Shown: positions 8,382 to 17,778 of the stretch, piece after piece
How positions within the stretch are numbered: position 1 is the first letter of the stretch
How the letters are laid out: every line of letters starts with the position of its first letter
Assembly (NCBI RefSeq): GCF_002154725.1
Contig: NZ_MTAW01000084.1
Location: forward strand, 30,133 to 94,132
DNA from: Nostoc sp. 106C
GTDB taxonomy: Bacteria > Cyanobacteriota > Cyanobacteriia > Cyanobacteriales > Nostocaceae
Reading direction: 5' to 3'
Length of the DNA stretch: 64,000 nt
Program-made: the position numbers and the translations under genes
The notes under the pieces: model-generated
The model's database searches: none
Told to the model about the DNA's origin: nothing
What the model saw: the letters and a program-made list of their open reading frames with translations, nothing else

Positions 8382-9332
8382 TTAATAGCCAGCCTTTTTA
8401 TCTACGACATTTCGCAGGGGTTGGTCGTTATAATAGCGTGTAAAATTATCGAGAAAAAGTGCGATCGCTCGCTCTTTAGATTTGGGAGAATGACCGGAAC
8501 AGTGGGGAGTAATAAAAATATTCGGTTGAGTCCATAAGGGACTTTCTGGTGGTAGCGGTTCTGTAAACACTGTGTCTAAAGCTGCACCAGCAATTTCACC
8601 ATCTTGTAAAGCTTTTAATAGTGCAGGTTCATCAACAATTGCTCCACGCGCAATATTTATCAGATAAGCATCGGGACGCATAAGGCTAAAGACTTCTGCG
8701 TCAATTATGCCTTTAGTTTCTTTAGTAAGAGGTGTGGCAATAACTACATAATGAGCTTCACTCAGAAGTGCTTTCCATTCATTTGCACCCACCACTTTAT
8801 CAAAGTTGGGTAATGGTTGTGGATTACGGCGACTACCATAAATCTTTAAACCAAAAGCTTTAGCACGCTTCGCAATTTCTTGTCCAATTCCACCTGCACC
8901 AATAATTAATAATGTTTTATCTTGCAATTCTTCATTTCTAAAACCTCTTTGCCAACTCTTCTGAGCTTGTAACTCATACAATTTCGGAAAATTCTTGGCA
9001 TAAAATAAAATATAAGCAATCACAAATTCGGCAATAGGAATAGCATGAAGCCCCGCGCCGTTAGTTAGGATGATATCACGTTCTAAATATTGTGGTGTCA
9101 GAATGTTATTTATACCTGCATTTGTTGCTTGATGCCAACGCAATTTAGGAGCTGATTCTAAAACTTTCTGTAAAGTTGTAGGTTTAATATAATAAAGCCA
9201 ACTAAAATATACTTCGGCATCTGTAGCATCACCATCTATATTGCCATCAACATCTGCTCGAACAAATTGTGTATCGTTAGGTAGATGCGGTTTAATTTCA
9301 TCAGCAACTTCTATTGGTAGAATTAGCTTCAT
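8382..9332 (-). CDS. D-2-hydroxyacid dehydrogenase (NAD-dependent)
   Basis: 316 residues of the D-isomer-specific 2-hydroxyacid dehydrogenase family. The Rossmann motif is GAGGIGQEIAKRA (about 145-157). Catalytic residues are in place: Arg in NIARGAIVDEPALL, Glu in FTEPLPPESPLW and His in ITPHCSGHSP. It would reduce a 2-keto acid to the D-hydroxy acid, or the reverse; the substrate is not readable. It is convergent with the GST-fusion gene and has its own upstream region. Confidence 0.88.
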   Translation of the reverse strand: MKLILPIEVADEIKPHLPNDTQFVRADVDGNIDGDATDAEVYFSWLYYIKPTTLQKVLESAPKLRWHQATNAGINNILTPQYLERDIILTNGAGLHAIPIAEFVIAYILFYAKNFPKLYELQAQKSWQRGFRNEELQDKTLLIIGAGGIGQEIAKRAKAFGLKIYGSRRNPQPLPNFDKVVGANEWKALLSEAHYVVIATPLTKETKGIIDAEVFSLMRPDAYLINIARGAIVDEPALLKALQDGEIAGAALDTVFTEPLPPESPLWTQPNIFITPHCSGHSPKSKERAIALFLDNFTRYYNDQPLRNVVDKKAGY

Positions 9333-9576
9333 ACTCTCTTACTCCATTTAGATTTGAGTTGAATTCTTTCTATTTGAGTGAGAAATTTGCTACTAATACT
9401 AATATGCCTGTATTATCTCAAAGCATTATGTACCGCAAGTATTAATAACGTTTTCATACAATTCAAATTTTTGAGAATCAATAGTAGATTACTTAATAGT
9501 TTTTTACTGTTGAGCGATTTCCAACAAGCGAACGAGGAGGTATAAGTAGGTCGGCGTGAATATTTATCGTTGGGAT

Positions 9577-9616
9577 GAGGCAGGAGGCAGAAGGCAGGAG
9601 GCAGGAGGGAAGAGGG
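9577..9616. repeat. Polypurine GGCAGGA-type short tandem repeat
   Basis: Units of GGCAGGA/GGCAGAA repeat about four to five times with almost no pyrimidine besides C. Similar polypurine stretches are common between Nostocales genes, and a shorter one lies near 62610. The remaining 9333-9765 gap is AT-rich with no gene that I would support. Confidence 0.6.
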
Positions 9617-9765
9617 TTTAAGCCTATTTGATTTTTCAAAACATAGTTTTGTTTTTTCACAATGTTCTACTTATACAGCAAAATTCAAGGATCGGAATTG
9701 AGAAGTAAAACTTGGTATAAAGCAAGTTTTGAGACTATAGTTACTACTTACCCAGCTACAGTTCA

Positions 9766-10050
9766 TCAGCTCGCAGGAGTATGTAACCATGTTTGTGTAG
9801 CAACATCCCAGCGAGAGTCAAGCCAACGCTGTTGTGTTTCATCCCAGTGTAATAATGTAGCCAAATCCACCATTGCGATCGCAATCTCAATGTTTTTTTC
9901 TGCCGCCAGCGGTCCTGAATCTGCGAAACTGAGCACTTGGTCAAAGATCTCCACGATCCACCCTTGATAAACTTGACCATTTGTTAGTTTGAAATAGTGT
10001 TTTGTGCCTAACTCGCTGAATTCTTCCAGGATAGCTTTTGGGTTTTTCAT
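9766..10050 (-). CDS. Small conserved-looking hypothetical protein
   Basis: 94 residues, soluble, with no signal peptide. YFKLTNGQVYQGWIVEIFDQVLSFAD suggests a small beta-barrel (Sm-like) N-half, followed by an acidic helix and a Trp-rich tail (HWDETQQRWLDSRWD). I do not recognise a named family. It starts 55 bases downstream of the binding-protein gene on the same strand, so it may be the last gene of that unit. Confidence 0.6.
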   Translation of the reverse strand: MKNPKAILEEFSELGTKHYFKLTNGQVYQGWIVEIFDQVLSFADSGPLAAEKNIEIAIAMVDLATLLHWDETQQRWLDSRWDVATQTWLHTPAS

Positions 10051-10105
10051 TAATCTTATTCGTTCATCAGTCGCAACCTTTTGTTAACTTGGTATTTTAC
10101 ATCTT

Positions 10106-11131
10106 TTACTGTTTTGCCTGCGTCACAATCCAATCATTCAATTTAAAATCAGACTGAGCTAATTTCTGTGAGACTAAAAACTTCTTTGTGCCTTCTAAAA
10201 GTTGCACTCCTTGATCTGGTAAAGGTTCTACAGGAAATTGTGTAATGGGGAAAGAAGCCTTCACCACATCAAGAGGATATCCCGATACATCAGCATGAAA
10301 TTTGTAGTAAGCTTCTGAGTTCGCTTGAATATCTTTGACAGATGCTTGTTTTATCTGATTCCACTTTTGCGGAAAATTGGGATGTTTCGCCAAGAAAGCT
10401 TCTGTGGCAACAGTTACGCTGGTTCCTCGTAAGTGTGGGTGTTTAACTGCTTCATCCAATACTGGATAGCCTTTTGATTGTAACAGCGGCCCTGTACCAG
10501 TGGATGCAGCGATCGCAGCTACATCTCCCCGTTCTAATGCGGCTTGGGCTTCACTCGGTAACAGGTGAATTACACTAACGCGATCGCTAATCCCAGACTC
10601 TTGCAACAATCCAATTAAATAGCGATGCATATAGGAACCTTTGGAAGTCGCTACCTTCTGTCCTTTGAGTTCTGCTATCGAACGCGGGCCGTTTTTCTTT
10701 GCTAGTAACCAAGCATTCGTTCCTACTTGTTCTTGACCAATCAGACGCGTAGGAAGTCCCTTGGCTTTACCTACCAGTGCAGGTGTATCACCGTAAATAC
10801 CCACATCCACCTCCCCTGCTACCAAAGCTTCATTGAGGTTAGGGCCGTTGGGAAAATTCAGTGTCTTAATTTCGGTAATCCCTATTTGTTGCAATTCTGG
10901 CAAAAGTTTACCTTGATGCATTGCCCACCCAGCTGGCCCGGTGGGTGTTTTAACTTTCCCATTACTAATAAAACCCAAACGCAAGGTAGTAGTCTTAGCC
11001 GCGGCTGTGGTTGTGGGATTGGGTACAGCTTGGGAAACACTCTGACGGGAACTGCAAGCAGTAGTCACAAGCAGCAGACAAGATACGGCCAGAGTTGACA
11101 ATTTAGGCAAAGAAGGAATGGAAGTAGGCAT
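10106..11131 (-). CDS. Sulfonate/taurine-type ABC transporter substrate-binding lipoprotein (1 of 3)
   Basis: 341 residues from the ATG at 11131; a TTG at 11176 in the same frame is less likely. A lipobox, LLVTTAC (Cys26), follows a hydrophobic h-region. The mature protein is an NMT1/THI5-like SsuA/TauA-type fold: TTTLRLGFISNG at the start, NGPNLNEALVAGEVDVGIYGDTPAL, then SIAELKGQKVATSKGSYMH. It would capture sulfonates or sulfate esters in the periplasm. No permease or ATPase adjoins it, so it probably feeds the SsuB/SsuC core encoded at 23-29 kb. A MITE-like repeat separates it from the ferredoxin gene upstream. Confidence 0.85.
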   Translation of the reverse strand: MPTSIPSLPKLSTLAVSCLLLVTTACSSRQSVSQAVPNPTTTAAAKTTTLRLGFISNGKVKTPTGPAGWAMHQGKLLPELQQIGITEIKTLNFPNGPNLNEALVAGEVDVGIYGDTPALVGKAKGLPTRLIGQEQVGTNAWLLAKKNGPRSIAELKGQKVATSKGSYMHRYLIGLLQESGISDRVSVIHLLPSEAQAALERGDVAAIAASTGTGPLLQSKGYPVLDEAVKHPHLRGTSVTVATEAFLAKHPNFPQKWNQIKQASVKDIQANSEAYYKFHADVSGYPLDVVKASFPITQFPVEPLPDQGVQLLEGTKKFLVSQKLAQSDFKLNDWIVTQAKQ

Positions 11132-11189
11132 GGTAAACAAAGCGCAAAGATACAGAAAACGCAGAGGAGACAACAAAAAATTTATGTTA

Positions 11190-11487
11190 TTTCATGTCCG
11201 TTCAAATAGCGAACCCGTTCGCGTAGCGTCTCCGGTAGGAGAAGGGTACGAAGTGAAGCAATCACAAGGACTCTGCAATTGCTACCCTACCGGAAGCCCT
11301 TCGGGTTCGGGGGTGACGCTCCTGCGTCGCTAACGCAATCGACGGGAAGCGGAGCCGCTGCATTGGACGGGTTCCCACAGGGTAGCAAGTGGCATCCAAG
11401 ACTGCGACCCCCTCACCACTTCGTGTCTACGTTTCACTTCGTTGCCCTCGCTGCGGACATATTAAGGGCAATTTGCCGGACATCATA
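11190..11487 (-). mobile_element. MITE-like element, copy A
   Basis: About 300 bases with no gene, bounded by ATGTCCGTTCAAATA at 11194 and the inverted, slightly different ATGTCCGGCAAATT at its right end (11483 back). The inside is packed with short palindromes, including GCGTAGCGTCTCC followed by AGGAGAAGG. The element at 24305-24483 has the same ends in opposite orientation. The right end abuts the ferredoxin stop codon (11488-11490). Confidence 0.65.
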
Positions 11488-11817
11488 TTATTTCAGCTGC
11501 TTGAGTATTTGATGGGTGGAATCTTCTTTCGCTAACGAAGTGCGATCGCGTCCCCAACCGACATTTTTGCGGTAGCTACCCAGAAGTTCAGCCTTTTTGA
11601 GTAATTCTTCATCCACTGAATCTAGTGGATCGACTTGTGGTGCTACATACAAAGCGTCCACCGGACAATACAATTCGCACATGAAACAGGTTTGACAATC
11701 ACTTTGCCTAGCAATAGTAGGCGGTGCATCAGCTACTTTGTCAAAGACGTTTGTTGGGCAAACGTTAACGCAAATATTACATTGAATGCACCGCGACGCA
11801 CTAACTAACTCAATCAT
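11488..11817 (-). CDS. Ferredoxin-type protein with two 4Fe-4S clusters
   Basis: 109 residues from the ATG at 11817, which fits the family; the frame extends to 11889 with a basic, unlikely extension. Two cluster motifs, CIQCNICVNVCP and CQTCFMCELYCP, predict a 2[4Fe-4S] ferredoxin of the AprB-like sort. The C-tail (about 70-109) is hydrophilic and ends against a MITE-like repeat. It follows the FAD oxidoreductase gene by 214 bases on the same strand, so it is probably that enzyme's electron partner. Confidence 0.85.
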   Translation of the reverse strand: MIELVSASRCIQCNICVNVCPTNVFDKVADAPPTIARQSDCQTCFMCELYCPVDALYVAPQVDPLDSVDEELLKKAELLGSYRKNVGWGRDRTSLAKEDSTHQILKQLK

Positions 11818-12031
11818 GTCAAACAATTTTAGATTTTTGATTTTGCGGAAAGTTGCCAGGAGGGTTTCCCTCCGTAGCAAACTTTCCAAGACAGATTTTG
11901 GATTGACCTCACAGATTTTTCTGAAGGCTCATACCATCAAGGAATTGTTGGTCAATTTTGAATCAGAAATATTTAGATTGATAAATGAGGCTCGTTGTTG
12001 AATAACTCTAATCTTTCTCTGTGAAACATCA

Positions 12032-13669
12032 TCAGGAAGATACACTTACCAATTCTCTCTTCGTCCCTAATCCCTCACTTCTCACCCAAACTCGATCCAA
12101 ACCACCACTAACTAAATAATGTTGCTGGTTAGTATCCATCTCTGGATAATCCAGATGTTTGTGCATACCGCGACTTTCTTTCCGTTCTAGGGCACTGCTG
12201 TACATCCATCTAGCTGTAGCTACCATTGCCGCTGCTTCTCGCACCTGAAGAATTTGAGAATCTCCAGCTTGACTACTACGAATCTCTTTCCAGAGGCGAT
12301 CTAATCTCTGCAATGATTCAGTCAAACCTTGTTCGTTACGGAAATAATTGCGATCGTAGGGAAAAACTTCCGCCTGTGTTGCTTTGATAACTTCTTCAGC
12401 TTTAATCTGGTGTTTACTTGCGTTTGTCAATCCTGCTTCACCAACTGCTTCTACAGGGCGTTGTGTACCCCACTCTCCCAAATTCCGGGCGTACTCAGCC
12501 GCAGATTTGCCTGCCCAGTAACCAGAAGATATCGCCCAAGCTGCATTGTGGCTACCACCACCAGTAAACCCACCACAAATTAATTCCCTGGTAGCAGCAT
12601 CACCAGCTGCATAAAGCCCTGGAACTGATGCGGCGCACGTAGAATCAACGATCCTAATACCACCTGTACCGCGTACTGTTCCTTCTAAACGCAAGGTAAC
12701 GGCGAAGCGCTGCCTAAAGGGATTGATACCTGCGCGATCGAAGGGTAAGAAGAAATTAGGCTGTGCCTTGCGCATCTGTGCCTGCATATCTTCAGTAGCT
12801 TGATCTAAGATGGCATAGACTGGTTGTATCAAGAGGGTTTGAGCAATAACTGAACGTCCTCGTTGCGAACCTGCACCTGGTATAGGTGTGCCGTCTTCGT
12901 ATGTAAAAGTTGCCCAATTGTAAAACAGAGTCTTGGTGACTGAGGAAAAAGCGGGAGAGATGCCATATGCGTTAGAAAACTCCATCCCTGACATCTCGGC
13001 ACCCGCTTCTGCTGCCATGAGGTATCCATCTCCAGTCAAGACATTGCAACCTAGTGCTTTACTCAAAAAAGCACACCCACCAGTTGCAATGATTACTGAG
13101 TTGGCACGTACAACCCATTGCTTGCCAGTCTGACGGTTAACTCCCGTTGCCCCAGCAACTGCGCCTTCTGCGTCTACTAATAGTTGCAAAGCAGGACTAT
13201 TATCTAAAATTGTTACTCCTACCCGTTTAATTTGCTTCCGCATCAGGCGCATATATTCAGGTCCCTGTAGACTGCGCCGATAGGGTTTTCCTTCTTCATC
13301 AACAGGAAAAGGATAACCCCATTCTGCTAATAGGTTGACGTTGGTATATGTCTGATTTAATACCTCCTGCATCCAATCACGGTTGGATAGAAATCCTCCC
13401 AAAGCTTCCCGACTGGACATTGCAGCTTCTCTCGCTTCCGGATTCGGTGGTACATACCACACACCATTACCCGATGCTGCTGCACAGCCACTCGTACCAC
13501 AGTAGCCTTTATCAACCAAAACAACTCTTATACCACTAGATGCCGCACTCCAAGCAGCCCAAGTACCAGCCGGGCCACCACCAATCACGAGAACATCTGT
13601 CTGTAAATTAGGATCGACATCAATATCGATAGTAGATGAATTCTGCGATCGCCAATGGTAACTACTCAT
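12032..13669 (-). CDS. FAD-dependent oxidoreductase, fumarate reductase/AprA-like flavoprotein
   Basis: 545 residues. The N-terminal dinucleotide-binding motif is VIGGGPAGTWAAWSAA (about 28-43). The FAD-binding core has IIATGGCAFLSKALG and, near residue 350, GLYAAGDAATRELICGGFTGGGSHNAAWA. The C-domain is like succinate dehydrogenase/fumarate reductase flavoproteins. With the 2[4Fe-4S] ferredoxin next to it, the pair resembles AprA/AprB-type flavin/iron-sulfur couples found near sulfonate genes. The substrate is unknown. A putative operator (13820) lies about 150 bases upstream of the start. Confidence 0.85.
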   Translation of the reverse strand: MSSYHWRSQNSSTIDIDVDPNLQTDVLVIGGGPAGTWAAWSAASSGIRVVLVDKGYCGTSGCAAASGNGVWYVPPNPEAREAAMSSREALGGFLSNRDWMQEVLNQTYTNVNLLAEWGYPFPVDEEGKPYRRSLQGPEYMRLMRKQIKRVGVTILDNSPALQLLVDAEGAVAGATGVNRQTGKQWVVRANSVIIATGGCAFLSKALGCNVLTGDGYLMAAEAGAEMSGMEFSNAYGISPAFSSVTKTLFYNWATFTYEDGTPIPGAGSQRGRSVIAQTLLIQPVYAILDQATEDMQAQMRKAQPNFFLPFDRAGINPFRQRFAVTLRLEGTVRGTGGIRIVDSTCAASVPGLYAAGDAATRELICGGFTGGGSHNAAWAISSGYWAGKSAAEYARNLGEWGTQRPVEAVGEAGLTNASKHQIKAEEVIKATQAEVFPYDRNYFRNEQGLTESLQRLDRLWKEIRSSQAGDSQILQVREAAAMVATARWMYSSALERKESRGMHKHLDYPEMDTNQQHYLVSGGLDRVWVRSEGLGTKRELVSVSS

Positions 13670-13819
13670 TGAATTCTTCGCCTCAATATTTAAACTTATG
13701 TACTACAGAAAAACTTGGATAATAACGCAATGAATAAACAAACTTTTAACTGCAATGATGGAAATCAGAACAGTTTATCAATGCATATTTTTGTTGTACT
13801 AGGATTTACAATACCACAA

Positions 13820-13849
13820 ACTACGGTTTATCGCTCAAGTTATAGTATT
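13820..13849. promoter_or_regulatory. Putative organosulfur-regulon operator, site 2
   Basis: ACTACG (13820-13825), 18 bases, AGTATT (13844-13849). It lies 151 bases upstream of the FAD oxidoreductase. The ten bases from ACTACG are identical to site 1, and the other half-site differs by one base. The geometry is shared with the sites at 22728, 31461 and 33830. Confidence 0.5.
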
Positions 13850-14109
13850 TTTACTAAAATAAGCCTTGCATAATTTTTTCGGAAAATCAAGGGAAGTTTT
13901 TATAAAACTTAAAATTCATCATAAAAGACTTGCTTCGTCAGCATTAATATGTATATATTTCCGGCTAAATCAGCGTATTTTATTTAAATTTCGACTTTTA
14001 TGGCAATTTTGCTATATAGCTTTAGTAATGACATGTATGATTAAATTTATAAATTTCTACAAAAAAAATATCTACCACACACAGATGGAAAAAATTACTT
14101 TAGTGTTTT

Positions 14110-14126
14110 GGTGGGCATTGCCCACC
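14110..14126. repeat. GGTGGGC-ATT-GCCCACC hairpin repeat
   Basis: A perfect 7-bp inverted repeat with a 3-base loop lies 36 bases after the aldo-keto reductase stop codon, where it could end transcription. Longer and shorter relatives occur at 27482 and 60963. The rest of 13850-14161 is AT-rich with no supported gene. Confidence 0.6.
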
Positions 14127-14161
14127 CTACAAAGCCTTCAAGTTGCCAAAAACATGATTAA

Positions 14162-15202
14162 TTAGGGTGCTGGATTGGGATAACGTGTATGAACTGCATC
14201 TAATTCTGCTAAAATCTCTGGGTTAAGAACTACATTCACACTGTCGATATTTTCCTGTAGTTGTTGTAATGATGTAGCACCAATAATTGTGCTAGTGACA
14301 AACCATTTACTGCGAACAAAAGCCAAAGCTAATTGAGTAGGCTGCAAATTATGTTTTTGAGCAATTTCTACATAGGCTGCTACAGCTTCATTCACATTCT
14401 GTTTTAAATAACGTTGACCAAAGCCTTGAAATAAACTTAATCTTGTATTCTCTGGTTTTTTATCTTCTATGTACTTTCCAGTTAACAAACCAAATCCTAG
14501 AGGGCTGTAAGCAAGTAACCCAACATTTGTATAGTGAGAAACTTCTGCTAAAGCTGAATCAAATACGCGATTTAGCAAATTATAAGCATTTTGAATTGAA
14601 ATAACTTTGGGTAATCCTAGCTTTTTGGCAACATGAACAAACTTAGTGACGCCCCAGGGCGTTTCATTACTCAAACCCAAATAGCGAATTTTACCAGCTT
14701 TGATGACATCTGCAAAGGCTGCTAATTGTTCAGAAATCGCTACTGTTTCCCGTTCCAACTCTGGTTTATACTCTGTCTGCCCAAAGGTGGGAACATAGCG
14801 ATCGGGCCAATGAATTTGGTACAAATCAATATAATCTGTTTGCAATCGCTTGAGACTATCATCTACCGCCTGCTTAATGTTATCACGGTCTATTTTAATA
14901 TTTCCTTCCCGTAGCCAATTAATTGGGCGACCCGGACCAGCAATTTTTGTAGCAACTATCAGTTGATCTCGCTGCTGTTTTTTTAACCATTCACCAATGT
15001 AAGCCTCTGTTTTTCCTTGGGTTTCACCACGCGGCGGTACTGGGTACATCTCCGCAGTATCAATAAAATTAACTCCTTGTGCGATCGCATAATCTAACTG
15101 TTGATGGGCCTCTTCAATGTTGTTTTGTTGCCCATAAGTCATGGTTCCTAGACAAATTTCAGAAACCTTTAAGTCACTGTCGCCGAGTTGGTTGTATTTC
15201 AT
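14162..15202 (-). CDS. tas: NADP(H)-dependent aldo-keto reductase, Tas family
   Basis: 346 residues, the size of E. coli Tas. The TIM-barrel start, LGTMTYGQQN, is followed by FIDTAEMYPVPPRGETQG. This carries the Asp and Tyr of the aldo-keto catalytic tetrad and the PVPPR insertion typical of Tas-type enzymes. Lys is in VATKIAG and His in YQIHWPDR. It would reduce aldehydes or ketones with NADPH. It is separated from the porin gene by a 634-base divergent region with a CGTAGT half-site (15497). Confidence 0.87.
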   Translation of the reverse strand: MKYNQLGDSDLKVSEICLGTMTYGQQNNIEEAHQQLDYAIAQGVNFIDTAEMYPVPPRGETQGKTEAYIGEWLKKQQRDQLIVATKIAGPGRPINWLREGNIKIDRDNIKQAVDDSLKRLQTDYIDLYQIHWPDRYVPTFGQTEYKPELERETVAISEQLAAFADVIKAGKIRYLGLSNETPWGVTKFVHVAKKLGLPKVISIQNAYNLLNRVFDSALAEVSHYTNVGLLAYSPLGFGLLTGKYIEDKKPENTRLSLFQGFGQRYLKQNVNEAVAAYVEIAQKHNLQPTQLALAFVRSKWFVTSTIIGATSLQQLQENIDSVNVVLNPEILAELDAVHTRYPNPAP

Positions 15203-15836
15203 AGTTTTGGAATTAATTTTCTTAGTTACTCTTGGTAAATTTTCAAGTAACGAAACGCTAAACCTTAATAAAACTCATAAAATCTATCGATTTAGCGGAG
15301 TTAATACCTAAAAATGGTATATTACCAGATATTAATCACCAAAACAAGTTGATCTTTCATATTTAAATTTATATATATTGTGTAGCCAAAAATACTCAGT
15401 CTCTACAGTTTTTCTGGAATAGTAGTATCTAGTAAGATAAAAGTACTAAAATTCGACCGAATTACCGGAGTATATATAAGGTGATTCAGTCACTACCGTA
15501 GTTTAACTTTCTCTTGCATCATTTCTTGCCTAGAAAGGTGTTAGAGAAGAAACTAGCTCAAAAATAACAATGACATTGCAAACTTGAAATTTTTACCTGT
15601 TTACCCATAAAAACTTTCAAGCATTTTTACAGTCCTGATGTCCTCTACTTAGTGGGTGCAGAAGTACAGAAGATTTGTACTAGCTCACACTGGGTATTCT
15701 ACCAAAATGAAAATAATTTTGAGAATTTATTGCTGTATGACATCAGTATTCTCATAAAAGCAATATCTAGTTATTTCTTTTGAGCTATTAGAAGCGCAAC
15801 TCGCTTTCTAGCAACTACGTAAAAACCTTGTTTTGT
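15203..15836. other. Divergent intergenic region between aldo-keto reductase and porin
   Basis: About 630 bases without a gene. CGTAGT at 15497-15502 matches one half of the regulon operator, but the partner half at N18 (TATATA) is poor, so I do not call it a full site. Promoters for both flanking genes must lie here. Confidence 0.4.
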
Positions 15837-17552
15837 GTGAGGAAATTGAAACCAGTGCCTAGAGTTTTTTGGAATTATTTGCTAGCAATCCCAACCTTGT
15901 GGAGTGGAGTTTTAGTATTATCTTCAGTAGCAAGTGCAGTTGAAGTTCAGAAATCAACCACATCAACAGTGCAAGTATCGGCGCAGGGACAAGCAAACAA
16001 GGAGAACAACAAAGAAACGACTCCTCCAATCTCCGTTTCTGATACCTTAGAGCAAGTCAACTCTGTATCTCAACTGTCTGATGTTCAGCCTACAGATTGG
16101 GCATTTCAGGCTTTACAGTCACTAGTTGAGCGTTATGGTTGCATTGCAGGATACCCAGATGGCACATTTAAAGGCAACCGTGCCTTGACTCGTTATGAAT
16201 TTGCCGCAGGTTTGAATGCTTGCTTAAATCGAGTCAACGAACTACTTGCTACTAGTACTGCTGATTTAGCCACTAAGGAAGACTTGGTTACCCTACAAAG
16301 ACTCCAAGAACAATTCTCAGCGGAATTAGCAACATTGCGGGGTAGAGTCGATAGCTTAGAGACACGGACTGCACAAGTTGAGGCACATCAGTTTTCAACG
16401 ACAACTAAACTTACAGGTGAAGTTGAGACCGTTGTTGGAGGAATTCTGGCAGGTAATAACGTCATCACTAAGCAACCCGCCCCCCAAAACATCACATTTC
16501 AAGACCGAGTTCGCCTAATATTAAACACCAGTTTTAACGGCACCGATCAGCTGCGGACGACACTGAGTGCTGGAAATATAGCCTCTTTAGGAGGAACAAG
16601 AAGTGGATTATTAGGAACCCCTGACGGGAGAACTTCTGATAATGCCAGTCCTGCTTTTGCAAGCAATCAGATTTATGTCTCTGGACTTCGCTATCGGTTT
16701 CGCGCTACGAAAAATACCCAAGTTAACATTTTTGCCCAGTCAGATGGAGCTTTTGAAATCGGCCTAACCGGTCCCATTAACCCATATTTTGAAGGGTCTG
16801 CTGCTAATGCGATTTCACGATACGCACGACGCAATATGGTCTATGACTATGGAGACAGCGGTCCTGGAATTGCCGTACTCCAGAAATTGAGTGACCAGTT
16901 CGACTTAGGATTAGCCTACACCGCTATTAATGGTGACAATCCCACACCTAATAATGGCTTATTTACAGGTAGATATGTAGCTCTAGGACAGTTATCATAC
17001 TCCTCCCCTAATAAGAATTTCCGCCTGGCTCTAACTTATGCCAATACCTATAGCCCACCGAACACAACGGGTCAAACTGGAACAAATTTCGGTCCAGTAA
17101 TCGGGAGTAACCTGGCAAATAGTACCGTAGCTGGAACCGGAACCGTAGGAAATCTTTATGGTATACAAGCGTTCTATAGAGTTAGTCCAAAGTTTGCAGT
17201 CAATGGATGGGTAGGTTATTCAGCACACCGCTATCTGGGGCGTGGAGATGGCCAGGTCTGGGACTGGGCGGTAGGATTAGCATTCCCCGATCTGTTTAAA
17301 GAAGGTAGTTTAGGCGGCATTTTCGTGGGTATGGAGCCGAAACTCACTGGTCTGAGTCCGAATGTTAATTTGGGTGCAGGTGCTGGTAGGGTAGACAAAG
17401 ATACTTCCCTACACATTGAAGGATTTTACCAATATAAACTCAACGACAATATTGCGATTACACCAGGAGTAATATGGATCACTGCACCAGACTTTGATGC
17501 AAGTAACCCTGATACTGTAATTGGTTGGCTTCGTACCACCTTTAGGTTTTAA
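15837..17552 (+). CDS. SLH-domain OprB-type outer membrane porin
   Basis: 571 residues from the GTG at 15837; a TTG at 15828 in the same frame is the alternative. The signal peptide ends near ASA (about residue 34). The SLH domain (about 70-130) has DVQPTDWAFQALQSL and YPDGTFKGNRALTRYEFA. It is followed by a short coiled coil (LATLRGRVDSLETRTAQVEA), then an OprB-like 16-strand beta barrel ending in the C-terminal aromatic TFRF. Cyanobacterial members carry iron or small organic solutes. Context here suggests outer-membrane passage of organosulfur compounds, which is inference. Confidence 0.88.
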   Translation: MRKLKPVPRVFWNYLLAIPTLWSGVLVLSSVASAVEVQKSTTSTVQVSAQGQANKENNKETTPPISVSDTLEQVNSVSQLSDVQPTDWAFQALQSLVERYGCIAGYPDGTFKGNRALTRYEFAAGLNACLNRVNELLATSTADLATKEDLVTLQRLQEQFSAELATLRGRVDSLETRTAQVEAHQFSTTTKLTGEVETVVGGILAGNNVITKQPAPQNITFQDRVRLILNTSFNGTDQLRTTLSAGNIASLGGTRSGLLGTPDGRTSDNASPAFASNQIYVSGLRYRFRATKNTQVNIFAQSDGAFEIGLTGPINPYFEGSAANAISRYARRNMVYDYGDSGPGIAVLQKLSDQFDLGLAYTAINGDNPTPNNGLFTGRYVALGQLSYSSPNKNFRLALTYANTYSPPNTTGQTGTNFGPVIGSNLANSTVAGTGTVGNLYGIQAFYRVSPKFAVNGWVGYSAHRYLGRGDGQVWDWAVGLAFPDLFKEGSLGGIFVGMEPKLTGLSPNVNLGAGAGRVDKDTSLHIEGFYQYKLNDNIAITPGVIWITAPDFDASNPDTVIGWLRTTFRF

Positions 17553-17568
17553 CTATAAAAAACTAGCT

Positions 17569-17606
17569 CTTTAGTTTCTAGCCATTCTGGTAGCTAGAAA
17601 CTAAAG
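17569..17606 (+). terminator. Hairpin after the porin gene
   Basis: CTTTAGTTTCTAGC and GCTAGAAACTAAAG form a perfect 14-bp stem around a 10-base loop, 16 bases after the stop. There is no clear T-run, so termination may be partial or the hairpin may stabilise the transcript. Confidence 0.65.
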
Positions 17607-17778
17607 ATTACTGGCCAGAGAAAAAAGTTTTTTCATAGATGATATTCCTGCCTTATTAGCAAATCTTATTTGCTCGCTTTATTCCAAAATTCAAGTTGCA
17701 ATTTCTGTTTTTATAGGAAATACCAAACTAACCTGAGAAATCTGATGTGTATTAATGCTATTAGAGAGGAGAAAATTA

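Noticed and set aside
9662..9967. 101-codon plus-strand frame opposite the 94-residue minus-strand gene
   Set aside because: No family-like sequence. The minus frame has better composition and lies in line with the upstream gene.
11118..11512. Two plus-strand frames of 71 and 77 codons
   Set aside because: They translate the palindromes of the MITE-like element and have no protein-like pattern.
13866..14165. 99-codon plus-strand frame
   Set aside because: Low-complexity AT-rich translation that reads through a known hairpin repeat.
15473..15502. Sixth regulon operator in the aldo-keto reductase/porin gap
   Set aside because: CGTAGT is present, but the partner half 18 bases away is TATATA, matching poorly. 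Kept only as a half-site.
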